Shown in pieces: positions 32,378-41,389 of a DNA stretch of 64,000 nucleotides. The stretch is from Microbacterium luticocti DSM 19459. GTDB taxonomy: Bacteria; Actinomycetota; Actinomycetes; Actinomycetales; Microbacteriaceae. The DNA is taken from positions 1-64,000 of the forward strand of contig NZ_AULS01000001.1 in NCBI RefSeq assembly GCF_000422405.1, written 5' to 3'. The notes beneath the pieces were generated by a model. It ran no database searches and had not been told where the DNA came from. It saw only the letters and a program-made list of their open reading frames with translations. Both the position numbers and the translations under genes were made by a program. Position 1 is the first letter of the stretch, and every line of letters starts with the position of its first letter.

Positions 32378-35038
32378 ATGAAGACCGCTGAGATCGCCCA
32401 GCGCTACCTCGACTATTTCGAACGCAACGACCACGTGATCGTGCCGTCGGCGTCGCTGGTCACCGACGACCCGTCGATCCTGTTCACGATCGCCGGGATG
32501 GTGCCGTTCATCCCGTACCTGAACGGCCTGGTGCCCGCGCCTTTCCCGCGCGCCGCCGACTGCCAGAAGTGCATCCGCACGCTCGACATCGAAGAGGTCG
32601 GTCACACCGCGCGGCACGGCACGTTCTTCCAGATGCTCGGCAACTGGTCGTTCGGCGACTACTTCAAAGAGGGCGCCATCGGCTACGCCTGGGAACTGCT
32701 GACCACACCCACCTCCGACGGCGGTCTCGGCTTCGCCGAGCGCGACCTGTGGGTCACCGTCTATGAAGACGACGACGAGGCGGCCAGACTGTGGAAGCGC
32801 ATCGCCGGACTGCCCGAGTCACGCATCCAGCGCATGGGCAAAGAGGACAACTACTGGCACACCGGCCAGCCCGGCCCCGGCGGCCCGTGCTCGGAGATCT
32901 ACTTCGACCGCGGACCCGCGTACGGCCAGGACGGCGGTCCGGCCGTGGACGACAACCGGTTCACCGAGATCTGGAACCTGGTGTTCATGCAGGAGCAGAT
33001 CACGAACGTGCGGTCGAAGACCGAGTTCGAGGTGGTCGGACCTCTCCCCAAGAAGAACATCGACACCGGCATGGGTCTGGAGCGCGTCGCGTTCATCACG
33101 CAGGGCGTCGAGAACATGTACGAGATCGACCAGGTGCGCCCGGTGCTCGACCGCGCGGTCGACCTGTCGGGCCGGCGCTACGGGGCCGAGCACGCCGACG
33201 ACGTGCGCTTCCGGGTGATCGCCGACCACGTGCGCTCATCGCTCATGCTCCTGAGCGACGGGGTCACCCCCGCGAACGAAGGCCGCGGCTACATCCTGCG
33301 CCGGCTGATGCGGCGCACCGTGCGCGCCATGCGCCTGCTGGGCGTGGACGGACCCACCTTCCCCGAGCTGTTCGCCGCCTCGCGTGACGCGATGAAGGAT
33401 GCCTACCCCGAGGTCGCCACGGACTGGACACGGATCTCGCAGTACGCCTTCGCCGAAGAGGAGACCTTCCTGCGCACGCTCGCGGCCGGCTCCACCATCC
33501 TCGACCTCGCCATCGACCAGACCAAGAAGACCGGCAATACCGCTCTCAGCGGGTCGGAGGCGTTCCTGCTGCACGACACGTACGGCTTTCCGATCGACCT
33601 GACCCTCGAGGTCGCCGAAGAGGCCGGACTGTCGGTCGATCGGGGCGCGTTCGACACGCTCATGCAGGAGCAGAAGGCACGCGCGAAGGCCGACGCCCGC
33701 TCGCGCAAGCGAGCGCTCGCCGACCAGAGCGTGTACCGGGCGTTCCGGGCCCAGGGCGAGACCGTGTTCACCGGCTACACCGACCTGGAGACCGAGTCGA
33801 CCGTGCTCGGCCTGCTCGTCGACGGGGTGCCCGCCGAGCGGGCGGTGCAGGGCCAGATCGCCGAAGTGATCCTGGCCGAGACCGCGCTGTACGCCGAGAG
33901 CGGTGGACAGGTGGCCGACAAGGGCATGATCGTCGGCCCCGGCTACGAACTGGACGTGCTCGACGTGCAGAAACCGGTGCCGGGCCTGGTCAGCCACACC
34001 GTCGAGGTGCGGCAGGGCGAGGTGGGCGTGGGGCAGCCGGCGACCAGCGTGGTGGATGCCGCGAACCGGCGCGCCGCCGCACAGGCACACTCCGCGACCC
34101 ACCTGGTGCACGCCGCACTGCGCGACACCCTCGGCAAGACGGCGACGCAGGCAGGCTCGCTCAACCGTGCCGGCTACCTGCGCTTCGACTTCACCTGGGG
34201 TCAGGCGCTGTCGGACGACACCAAGAGCGAGATCGAAGAGATCGCCAACAACGCGGTGCGCGAGAACCTGCAGGTGACCACGCGCGTTCTGCCGCTGGCC
34301 GAGGCCAAAAAGCTGGGCGCGATGGCTCTGTTCGGTGAGAAGTACGGCGACACCGTGCGCATGGTCGACATCGGCGGTCCCTGGTCGCGCGAGCTGTGCG
34401 CCGGCACGCACGTGTCCACCAGCGCCGAGGTGGGGCTGATCAACCTCGTCGGCGAATCGTCGGTGGGCGCCTCCAACCGGCGGGTCGAGGCCCTGGTGGG
34501 CCTGGACGCCTTCCGTGATCTGGCCGCCGAGCGGGCGATCGTCTCGCAGCTCACGTCGGCGCTGAAGACACCGCGCGAGCAGCTGCCCGCTCGCATCGCG
34601 GAACTGAGCGCCCAGCTGAAGGCCGCTGAGAAGAAGATCGCCGCGTTCGAGGCGCGCGCCCTCGCCGACCGGGCTCCGGCGCTGGCGCAGACCGCGACCC
34701 CTGTCGACGGCTACCGGCTCGTCGCGCAGTCCATCGGTACGGTCGGTTCGGCCGACGACGCCCGCACCCTGGCCCTGCAGGTGCGCGACCGGCTGGGCGC
34801 CGACGCCGCCGTGGTGGCACTGGGTGCCGAGGCGAAGGGCCGCCCCCTGGTGGTCGTGGCGCTCAACGAGGCCGCCCGGGCCGCCGGGGCGCGGGCCGGC
34901 GTTCTCGCCAAGGCCGCGGCATCCGTCCTCGGCGGCGGAGGCGGCGGACGCGACGATGTGGCACAGGGCGGCGGGACGGATGCCGCAGCCCTGCCGGCCG
35001 CGCTCGAGGCGGTGCGGGCCGGACTGGAGCGCGGATGA
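32378..35038 (+). CDS. alaS: alanyl-tRNA synthetase
   Basis: This is an 886-residue class II synthetase. The aminoacylation domain opens MKTAEIAQRYLDYFERNDHV and has TARHGTFFQMLGNWSFGDYF. The editing domain carries AHSATHLVHAALRDTL (zinc histidines near residue 571) and LCAGTHVSTSAEVGLI. The C-terminal oligomerisation/C-Ala region ends with a glycine-rich DHHA1-type segment (KAAASVLGGGGGGRDDVAQG). It charges tRNA-Ala and clears Ser/Gly errors. The stop overlaps ruvX by four bases (ATGA). Confidence 0.97.
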   Translation: MKTAEIAQRYLDYFERNDHVIVPSASLVTDDPSILFTIAGMVPFIPYLNGLVPAPFPRAADCQKCIRTLDIEEVGHTARHGTFFQMLGNWSFGDYFKEGAIGYAWELLTTPTSDGGLGFAERDLWVTVYEDDDEAARLWKRIAGLPESRIQRMGKEDNYWHTGQPGPGGPCSEIYFDRGPAYGQDGGPAVDDNRFTEIWNLVFMQEQITNVRSKTEFEVVGPLPKKNIDTGMGLERVAFITQGVENMYEIDQVRPVLDRAVDLSGRRYGAEHADDVRFRVIADHVRSSLMLLSDGVTPANEGRGYILRRLMRRTVRAMRLLGVDGPTFPELFAASRDAMKDAYPEVATDWTRISQYAFAEEETFLRTLAAGSTILDLAIDQTKKTGNTALSGSEAFLLHDTYGFPIDLTLEVAEEAGLSVDRGAFDTLMQEQKARAKADARSRKRALADQSVYRAFRAQGETVFTGYTDLETESTVLGLLVDGVPAERAVQGQIAEVILAETALYAESGGQVADKGMIVGPGYELDVLDVQKPVPGLVSHTVEVRQGEVGVGQPATSVVDAANRRAAAQAHSATHLVHAALRDTLGKTATQAGSLNRAGYLRFDFTWGQALSDDTKSEIEEIANNAVRENLQVTTRVLPLAEAKKLGAMALFGEKYGDTVRMVDIGGPWSRELCAGTHVSTSAEVGLINLVGESSVGASNRRVEALVGLDAFRDLAAERAIVSQLTSALKTPREQLPARIAELSAQLKAAEKKIAAFEARALADRAPALAQTATPVDGYRLVAQSIGTVGSADDARTLALQVRDRLGADAAVVALGAEAKGRPLVVVALNEAARAAGARAGVLAKAAASVLGGGGGGRDDVAQGGGTDAAALPAALEAVRAGLERG

Positions 35039-35505
35039 CGTTCCGGCGCGGGGTGCGGCTCGGCGTCGACGTGGGCCGTGCCCGCATCGGCGTCGCCCGC
35101 TGCGACCCCGATGGGATGCTCGCCGTGCCCGTCGAGACCGTCCCGCGCGACGACGCCTCGGTGGCGCGGGTGTTGGCGCTGGCGACCGAGCACGACGCGG
35201 TCGAGCTCGTCGTCGGCCTGCCCCTGAACCTGCGCGGTGACGACACGCCCTCGACCGCGGACGCCCGGGCGTTCGCCGGCGCGCTGGCCGCGGCATCCCT
35301 GCGACCGGTGCGGCTCGTCGACGAGCGGCTGAGCACGGTGAGCGCGCACGCCGCGCTGCGCGGGTCGGGCAGAACCCAGCGTTCTTCTCGTAGCATTGTG
35401 GACCAGGTCGCCGCGGTGGTCTTCCTGCAGCAGGCTCTCGACATCGAGAAGCGCACAGGTCGCCCGGCCGGCGACCTCGTCCCCCCAGCGCAGGAGCCCG
35501 CCTGA
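35035..35505 (+). CDS. ruvX: Holliday junction resolvase-like YqgF/RuvX
   Basis: This is a 156-residue RNase H-fold protein with RLGVDVGRARIGVARCDPDG (catalytic Asp), LVVGLPLNLRGDD, VRLVDERLSTVSAHAALR and SIVDQVAAVVFLQQAL. YqgF proteins act in 16S rRNA 5'-end processing and possibly on recombination intermediates. It is coupled by overlap to alaS in front and to mltG behind (TGATG), the conserved alaS-ruvX-mltG order. Confidence 0.93.
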   Translation: MTFRRGVRLGVDVGRARIGVARCDPDGMLAVPVETVPRDDASVARVLALATEHDAVELVVGLPLNLRGDDTPSTADARAFAGALAAASLRPVRLVDERLSTVSAHAALRGSGRTQRSSRSIVDQVAAVVFLQQALDIEKRTGRPAGDLVPPAQEPA

Positions 35506-37100
35506 TGCCCGAAGCCCGTCCCGACGGCGACGACCCGTTCGCCGACCTCTACGGCCGCCTGCCCGACCCGCGTTCGGGGCAGACCGGCGCACACGCCGCC
35601 GACGCTGCCGACGGCGCCGTGCCCACGTCCCGCCGTGCCGCCCGTGAAGCCGCGCGCCGCGCGGCGGCGGCGGGCGGTGCCAGCCGCGACGGCGCCGCCG
35701 GGGACACGCCGGCCACCGGCGGACGCGACGCCGCCCGGCAGCAGCCGACACCGGTGTCGGCGCCACGGCCGACGGATGCCGGAGCGCCGGCCTCTGCGGC
35801 CGGCGGTGCGGCGCAGGCCGCGTCCGCGCACCGGCACACGCCCTCGCGGCCGACGGCTACCGACCAGGCGGCTGCCGACCAGCACGCCGCGCACGGTCAG
35901 GGGGCTCACGGCCACACGTCGGCCGGCACCGCGCACCGCCCCTCGGTGGAGGATCTGTTCACCGGCGCCGCCACCACCGACGCGCTCGGCACCGTCCCGC
36001 CCGGCAAGAGTCGGCGGGCCAAGCGTCGCGGTCGCTGGATCGCACTGGCGGTCGTGCTGGTGGTGCTCGGTGGCATCGCCGGCGGCGGCTATTACGTGTG
36101 GCACACCTACGAGCCGCAGATCCGCTCACTGATGGGGTGGGAAGAGCCGAAGGACTACGAGGCCGGACAGGCGCACGGCGAGGCTCTGGTGACGATCGTC
36201 GCCGGCGACACCGGTGCCTCGATCTCGAAGTCGCTCGCGTCGGCCGGGGTCACCAAGACCCCCGGCGTGTTCTACGACATGCTGGTGTCCAGCCACGCGA
36301 ATCCGACGTTCTACCCGGGCGTGTACAAGCTGCAGAAGATGATGACGGCGAAGGACGCGTTGACCGCGCTGACCGACCCGGCCAACAAGCTCGAGAACTC
36401 GGCGCTGCTGCCCGAAGGCCTCACCGAGGATCAGATCCTGAAGCGCCTGTCGGACGCGCTGAAGATCCCGCTCGCCGATTTCCAGGCCGCCGTCAAGGAC
36501 CCGTCGGCGTACGGGGTGAAGGCGAAGAGCCTCGAGGGCTGGCTGTTCCCCGCGATGTACACGTTCCCGCCCGGGGTCACCGCGAAAGATGTCATCAAGA
36601 CGATGGTCGACCGCACCGTGAGCTCGCTCGACGACGCCGGGGTGGCGCAGGCCGACCGGGAACGGATCCTCACGATCGCGTCGATCATCCAGCGCGAGGC
36701 ACGCTCGTCCGACGACTTCTACAAGGTGTCGCGGGTGATCGAGAACCGCCTCGATCCGAACAATCAGGAGACGTTCGGCAAGCTGCAGATGGACTCGACC
36801 GCCCAGTACGGGTACGGCGAGATGCACGACGGCACCGCAAGCTCGTCGGCGGCTGCGCTGAAGGACGACAACCCGTGGAACACCTATGTGCACGCGGGGC
36901 TGCCGGTCGGACCCATCAGCAACCCGGGGGACGTTGCCATCGACGCCGCGATGCACCCCGCCGCCGGCCCATGGCTGTACTTCGTGACGGTGAACCTCGA
37001 CACCGGCAAGACGGTGTTCAGCACCACGTACGCAGAGCATGAGAAGGCCGTCACCCAGTTCCAGCAGTGGTGCAAGGCGCACCCGGACTCGGGATGTTGA
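35505..37100 (+). CDS. mltG: endolytic murein transglycosylase MltG
   Basis: This is a 531-residue protein. About 170 cytosolic residues are disordered and rich in Ala, His, Thr and Gly, with acidic patches. One transmembrane segment (WIALAVVLVVLGGIAGGGYY, near 176-195) follows, then the extracellular YceG domain. That domain has VTIVAGDTGASISKSLASAG, a LysM-like region, LEGWLFPAMYTFPPGVTAKD, the catalytic glutamate in ILTIASIIQREARS and the C-terminal NPWNTYVHAGLPVGPISNPG. It cuts nascent glycan strands at the membrane. The unusually long N-terminal tail is typical for actinobacteria. The gene overlaps aroE by seven bases. Confidence 0.93.
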   Translation: MPEARPDGDDPFADLYGRLPDPRSGQTGAHAADAADGAVPTSRRAAREAARRAAAAGGASRDGAAGDTPATGGRDAARQQPTPVSAPRPTDAGAPASAAGGAAQAASAHRHTPSRPTATDQAAADQHAAHGQGAHGHTSAGTAHRPSVEDLFTGAATTDALGTVPPGKSRRAKRRGRWIALAVVLVVLGGIAGGGYYVWHTYEPQIRSLMGWEEPKDYEAGQAHGEALVTIVAGDTGASISKSLASAGVTKTPGVFYDMLVSSHANPTFYPGVYKLQKMMTAKDALTALTDPANKLENSALLPEGLTEDQILKRLSDALKIPLADFQAAVKDPSAYGVKAKSLEGWLFPAMYTFPPGVTAKDVIKTMVDRTVSSLDDAGVAQADRERILTIASIIQREARSSDDFYKVSRVIENRLDPNNQETFGKLQMDSTAQYGYGEMHDGTASSSAAALKDDNPWNTYVHAGLPVGPISNPGDVAIDAAMHPAAGPWLYFVTVNLDTGKTVFSTTYAEHEKAVTQFQQWCKAHPDSGC

Positions 37101-37933
37101 TCGGCCCAGACCTGCTCGCGGTCTGGGGCGACCCGATCGCCCACAGCCTCTCGCCGGTCCTGCACACCGCCGCCTACCGTGCGCTCGGGCTGGACTGGCG
37201 GTACACCAGGCGGCGGGTGGATGCCGCATCCTTCGGCGCAGCCCTGCACGGCCTGGACGCGTCCTGGCGCGGCCTGTCGCTGACCATGCCCCTGAAGACG
37301 CCCGCGTTCCGCGCCGCACGCACCCGCGACCGGCGGGCGGAGCTGTCGGGCGCCGTGAACACGCTGCTGCTGACCGACGACGGGCCGCACGGGTTCAACA
37401 CCGACGTCGGCGGCATCGCACGCGACCTGCGCACGCACGGACTGGCCGGTGTCGGCTCGGCCCGGGTGATCGGTGCCGGAGCGACCGCCACCTCGGCCGT
37501 GCTCGCCCTGGCCGAGCTGGGCGCGACCGCCGTCGAGGTCGCGGCGCGACGGGTCGACTCGGCCGCACCGCTCGTGGCGCTGGGGGAGCGTATCGGCGTG
37601 GCGGTGCATGCTGTGCCGTTGGATGCCGCCGGCCACGAGCCCACGCCGTTGACCGTGGCCGCGCTGCCCGGCGGTGCCCAGGTGCCCGACGAGGTCGCCG
37701 ACGCGGCGGCGGCGGGCGGCGGCATCCTCTACGACGTCGTCTACGGGCAGTGGCCGACCGACCTGGCGCGGGCATGGCAGCGGGCCGGGGGCACCGCCGT
37801 TCCCGGCCGTGGAATGCTCACCGAGCAGGCGCTGCTGCAGGTGCGCGTGTTTGTGCACGGCGACCCCGACACGCCCCTGCCGGACGAGCCGGCGGTGCTG
37901 GCCGCGATGCGCGCGGCCGTCACCGGCGACTGA
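37094..37933 (+). CDS. aroE: shikimate 5-dehydrogenase
   Basis: This is a 279-residue enzyme reducing 3-dehydroshikimate to shikimate with NADPH. The substrate site is GDPIAHSLSPVLHTAAYRAL, with Lys in LTMPLKTPAF and Asn/Asp in HGFNTDVGGIARDL. The nucleotide loop is ARVIGAGATATSAVLAL, and the C-terminal PGRGMLTEQALLQVRVF contains the conserved Gln. The ATG overlaps the mltG stop. It heads the block aroE-aroC-aroK-aroB-aroQ. Confidence 0.94.
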   Translation: MLIGPDLLAVWGDPIAHSLSPVLHTAAYRALGLDWRYTRRRVDAASFGAALHGLDASWRGLSLTMPLKTPAFRAARTRDRRAELSGAVNTLLLTDDGPHGFNTDVGGIARDLRTHGLAGVGSARVIGAGATATSAVLALAELGATAVEVAARRVDSAAPLVALGERIGVAVHAVPLDAAGHEPTPLTVAALPGGAQVPDEVADAAAAGGGILYDVVYGQWPTDLARAWQRAGGTAVPGRGMLTEQALLQVRVFVHGDPDTPLPDEPAVLAAMRAAVTGD

Positions 37934-37963
37934 GCCTGCGCGAGGGCGTGGGAGACTGGAGCC

Positions 37964-39175
37964 ATGCTCCGCGTGCTCACGGCCGGCGAATCGCACGGCC
38001 CCGAACTCGTCGCCCTCATGGAGGGCATGCCCGCCGGCGTGCCCGTCTCGCGCGAGGCGATCCAGGCCGACCTGCAGCGTCGCAAGCTCGGGTACGGCCG
38101 CGGGTCGCGCATGAAGTTCGAACAGGACGAGCTGACCGTCTCGGCCGGCGTGCGACACGGCTACACGATCGGCAGCCCCATCGCGGTGCGGATCGGCAAC
38201 ACCGAGTGGCCGAAGTGGACCGAGGTGATGAGCGCCGAACCCGTCGACCTCACCGACCGCTCTCGCGGACGCGGTGCACCGCTGACCCGCCCGCGGCCTG
38301 GCCACGCCGACCTCGTCGGCATGCAGAAGTACGGGTTCGACGAGGCCCGGCCGATCCTCGAACGCGCCAGCGCCCGCGAGACGGCGGCCCGGGTCGCGCT
38401 CGGTGCGATCGCGCGGGCGTTCCTGGCGGAACTCGGCATCGGCCTGGTCAGCCACACGCTCTCGATCGGCCCCGTGCAGGTGCCGCCGGATGCCCCGGTG
38501 CCCGGCCCGGGCGACGTCGCAGCACTGGACGCCGACCCGCTGCGATGCTTCGATGCGGCTACCAGCGCGCGCATGGTCGCCGAGGTCGACGCCGCCCGCA
38601 AGGACGGCGACACCCTCGGCGGCATCGTCGAAGTGCTCGCCTACGGGCTGCCGCCCGGGCTGGGTTCGCACGTGCAGTGGGACCGCCGCCTGGACGGCCG
38701 GCTCGCGCAGGCGCTCATGAGCATCCAGGCCATCAAGGCCGTCGAGGTCGGCGACGGGTTCGAGACCACCCGCCGCCGCGGCTCGGCCGCGCACGATGAG
38801 CTCTTCGCCGCCGACGACGGCATCGTGCGCGCGAGCGACCGTGCCGGTGGCACCGAGGGCGGCATGTCGACCGGCACCGTGCTGCGGGTGCGCGCCGGGA
38901 TGAAACCGATCGCGACCGTGCCGCACGCCCTGCGCACGGTGGATGTGGCCACCGGCGAGACCGCATCGGCACACCATCAACGCTCCGACGTGTGCGCGGT
39001 GCCCGCCGCGGGCGTGGTCGCCGAGGCGATGGTCGCACTCGTTGTGGCCGAGGCGGTGCTCGAGAAGTTCGGCGGTGACAGCGTCGCCGAGACCCGCCGC
39101 AACCTCGACGGGTACCTCGCCGCGATCCCCGACACCCTGCGCACGGCCGCCCACAGCGACCCCGCCCGGGCATGA
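37964..39175 (+). CDS. aroC: chorismate synthase
   Basis: This is a 403-residue FMN-dependent enzyme converting EPSP to chorismate. Signatures seen are [80 protein letters not shown]-type region [20 protein letters not shown] and the C-terminal [20 protein letters not shown]. It lies 30 bp after aroE and overlaps aroK by four bases. Confidence 0.97.
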   Translation: MLRVLTAGESHGPELVALMEGMPAGVPVSREAIQADLQRRKLGYGRGSRMKFEQDELTVSAGVRHGYTIGSPIAVRIGNTEWPKWTEVMSAEPVDLTDRSRGRGAPLTRPRPGHADLVGMQKYGFDEARPILERASARETAARVALGAIARAFLAELGIGLVSHTLSIGPVQVPPDAPVPGPGDVAALDADPLRCFDAATSARMVAEVDAARKDGDTLGGIVEVLAYGLPPGLGSHVQWDRRLDGRLAQALMSIQAIKAVEVGDGFETTRRRGSAAHDELFAADDGIVRASDRAGGTEGGMSTGTVLRVRAGMKPIATVPHALRTVDVATGETASAHHQRSDVCAVPAAGVVAEAMVALVVAEAVLEKFGGDSVAETRRNLDGYLAAIPDTLRTAAHSDPARA

Positions 39176-39705
39176 CCGGCCGCGCCGTCGTGCTGATCGG
39201 CCCGATGGGGGCCGGCAAGACGAGCATCGGCCGCAAGGTCGCCAAGGCCCTGGGTGTGGGCTTCTTCGACACCGACGTCGCCGTCTCGCGCACGTACGGA
39301 CCGATCCCCGAGATCTTCGCGGCAGCGGGTGAAGCGCGCTTTCGCGAGCTGGAGCGCGAGGCCGTCAAGGAGGGTCTTCGCACCGACGGCATCGTCGCGC
39401 TCGGCGGCGGGGCGGTGCTCGATGCCGACACCCGAGCCGACCTGGCCGCTCACCGGGTCGTGCTGTTGACCGTCGACCCGCGTACCGTGGCCGGTCGCAT
39501 CCGCACCTCCACCCGCCCGCTGCTGCAGGGTGAGGACGCCCTGGCCCGGTGGCGGCAGGTCAGCGCCGAGCGGCGGGAGCTGTACGACCGGCTCGCCGAC
39601 GTCACCTTCGACACCTCGACCGGACACATCCGCGACATCGTCGCGCGGGTGGCCGATTGGGTGCGCTCCAGTCGGGCGCACGACGCCCAGGAAGGACAGC
39701 GATGA
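39172..39705 (+). CDS. aroK: shikimate kinase
   Basis: This is a 177-residue P-loop kinase phosphorylating shikimate at the 3-OH. Walker A is [17 protein letters not shown]. Substrate-binding Asp is in FFDTDVAV, Arg in [12 protein letters not shown], the glycine loop is [11 protein letters not shown], and the lid arginines are in [15 protein letters not shown]. It is coupled by ATGA overlaps to aroC and aroB. Confidence 0.95.
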   Translation: MTGRAVVLIGPMGAGKTSIGRKVAKALGVGFFDTDVAVSRTYGPIPEIFAAAGEARFRELEREAVKEGLRTDGIVALGGGAVLDADTRADLAAHRVVLLTVDPRTVAGRIRTSTRPLLQGEDALARWRQVSAERRELYDRLADVTFDTSTGHIRDIVARVADWVRSSRAHDAQEGQR

Positions 39706-40784
39706 CCGACACCACCGTCATCCCGGTCGCCGCCGAGCGGCCCTACGAGGTCGCCGTCGGCCGCGGCATCCTGCGCGACCGGCTACCGGCCGTCGTGCCC
39801 GAGGGTGCCGCGAAGCTGCTGCTGGTGCACCAGCCGTCGATGGCGACCGCCGCCGAACAGCTGCGCGAAGCCCTCGCCGCCACCGGGCGACAGGTGCTGC
39901 TCGCCGAGATCCCCGACGCCGAGGCGGGCAAGCGCATCGAGGTCGCGTCGTTCTGCTGGCAGATCCTCGGCCAGGCCGACTTGACGCGCAGCGACGCGGT
40001 GATCGGCTTCGGCGGGGGCGCGGTGACCGACCTGGCCGGTTTCGTCGCCGCGACCTGGCTGCGCGGCGTCGACGTCATCCAGCTGCCGACCACCGTGCTG
40101 GGCATGGCCGATGCCGCCGTCGGCGGCAAGACCGGGATCAACACCAACGAGGGCAAGAACCTCGTCGGCGCGTTCTGGACGCCGCGCGCGGTGATCTGCG
40201 ACCTCGACCTGCTCGACAGCCTGTCGGCCAACGAACGTGTGGCCGGGTTCGCCGAGGTCGTCAAGGCCGGGTTCATCCGCCACCCCGAGATCCTCGACCT
40301 CGTCGAAGCCGACCCGCAGGCTGCGGTCGACCCCGGCTCCGACGCGTTCCGCCGCTGCATGGAACTGGCGATCGGCATGAAGGCGCAGGTGGTGGGACAG
40401 GACCTGCGCGAGGCGGGGCTGCGCGAGATGCTCAATTACGGGCACACCCTCGGGCACGCCATCGAGTACGCCGAGCGATACCAGTGGCGCCACGGCGCGG
40501 CGATCAGCGTCGGCATGATGTACGCCGCCGAGCTGTCACGGCTGGCCGGACGCCTCGACGACGCCGCTGTCGACCGGCATCGCGACATCCTCACCTCGCT
40601 GGGGCTGCCGACCACTTACCGGGCCGGCGCGTGGCAGCAGCTGCTGGCCACGATGCGCCGCGACAAGAAGGCGCGCGGCAGCATGCTGCGCTTCGTCGTG
40701 CTCGACGGCATCGGCCGTCCGACGGTGATGCAGGCGCCCGACGAGTCGCTGCTGTACGCCGCCTACCAGGAGATCGGGTCATGA
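39702..40784 (+). CDS. aroB: 3-dehydroquinate synthase
   Basis: This is a 360-residue NAD- and metal-dependent enzyme making 3-dehydroquinate from DAHP. Landmarks are FGGGAVTDLAGFVAATWLRG, PTTVLGMADAAVGGKTGINT, KNLVGAFWTPRAVICDLDLL, EVVKAGFIRHPEIL (metal Glu), and the zinc histidines of LNYGHTLGHAIEYA and the downstream His in WRHGAAISVGMMYA. The ATG has GAAGGA upstream and overlaps the aroK stop. Confidence 0.96.
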   Translation: MTDTTVIPVAAERPYEVAVGRGILRDRLPAVVPEGAAKLLLVHQPSMATAAEQLREALAATGRQVLLAEIPDAEAGKRIEVASFCWQILGQADLTRSDAVIGFGGGAVTDLAGFVAATWLRGVDVIQLPTTVLGMADAAVGGKTGINTNEGKNLVGAFWTPRAVICDLDLLDSLSANERVAGFAEVVKAGFIRHPEILDLVEADPQAAVDPGSDAFRRCMELAIGMKAQVVGQDLREAGLREMLNYGHTLGHAIEYAERYQWRHGAAISVGMMYAAELSRLAGRLDDAAVDRHRDILTSLGLPTTYRAGAWQQLLATMRRDKKARGSMLRFVVLDGIGRPTVMQAPDESLLYAAYQEIGS

Positions 40785-41239
40785 GCGCACCGCGCCGCCT
40801 GCTGCTGGTCAACGGGCCGAACCTGAACCTGCTCGGGGTGCGCGAGCCCGAGGTGTACGGCACCGCCACCCTCGCCGACGTGGAACGGATCGCCGCCGAC
40901 GCGGCCGCCGCCCGCGGCTTCGACGTGCAGGCGGTGCAGAGCAACCACGAAGGCGTGCTCATCGACGCCATCCACGCCGCGCGCACCGAGTGCGCAGGGA
41001 TCGTCATCAACCCGGGCGGGCTCACCCACACCTCGGTCGTGCTGCGCGACGCGCTGTCGGGCGTCGCGCTCCCGGTCGCCGAGGTGCACATTTCGGATGT
41101 GTACGCCCGCGAGCAGTTCCGGCAGGTCTCGTACGTGCGTGACGTCGCGGCCGTGCACGTGATCGGCGAGGGCGTCGCCGGCTACGCGACCGCCGTGAAC
41201 CTGCTCATCGACGTGATCGCCGGCCAGTCCGAGGGCTGA
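40781..41239 (+). CDS. aroQ: 3-dehydroquinate dehydratase, type II
   Basis: This is a 152-residue dodecameric enzyme. Active-site features are LLVNGPNLNLLGVREPEVYG (Arg and Tyr of the lid), VQSNHEGVLIDAIHAAR, INPGGLTHTSVVLRDAL and PVAEVHISDVYAREQFRQVS. It overlaps aroB by four bases. Together the block covers steps two to five and seven of the shikimate pathway; DAHP synthase and EPSP synthase are not in the window. Confidence 0.95.
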   Translation: MSAPRRLLLVNGPNLNLLGVREPEVYGTATLADVERIAADAAAARGFDVQAVQSNHEGVLIDAIHAARTECAGIVINPGGLTHTSVVLRDALSGVALPVAEVHISDVYAREQFRQVSYVRDVAAVHVIGEGVAGYATAVNLLIDVIAGQSEG

Positions 41240-41285
41240 CCCGGCCACGGCGTCGCGAGTGCCGAACCGCCGCCCCGGCGCGCTT

Positions 41286-41389
41286 CGGCGCGCCCCGCGC
41301 TCACGCGGCCCCGGCGCGCCCCGCGCTCACGCGGCCCCGGCGCGCCCCGCGCTCACGCGGCCCCGGCGCGCCCCGCGCTCACGCGGCCC
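41286..41389. repeat. four tandem 26-bp GC-rich repeats
   Basis: Four identical, directly adjacent copies of a 26-bp unit begin at 41286, 41312, 41338 and 41364. The start of the unit is CGGCGCGCCCCGCGCTCACG. The array sits between the convergent aroQ and MFS genes. The MFS stop codon (41379-41381) lies within the last copy, so unit-number changes cannot lengthen that protein. The array has no spacers and is not CRISPR-like. Confidence 0.9.

Noticed and set aside
41286-41389. Possible CRISPR-like array at the end of the MFS gene
   Set aside because: The copies are directly adjacent with no spacers; it is a simple 26-bp tandem repeat.
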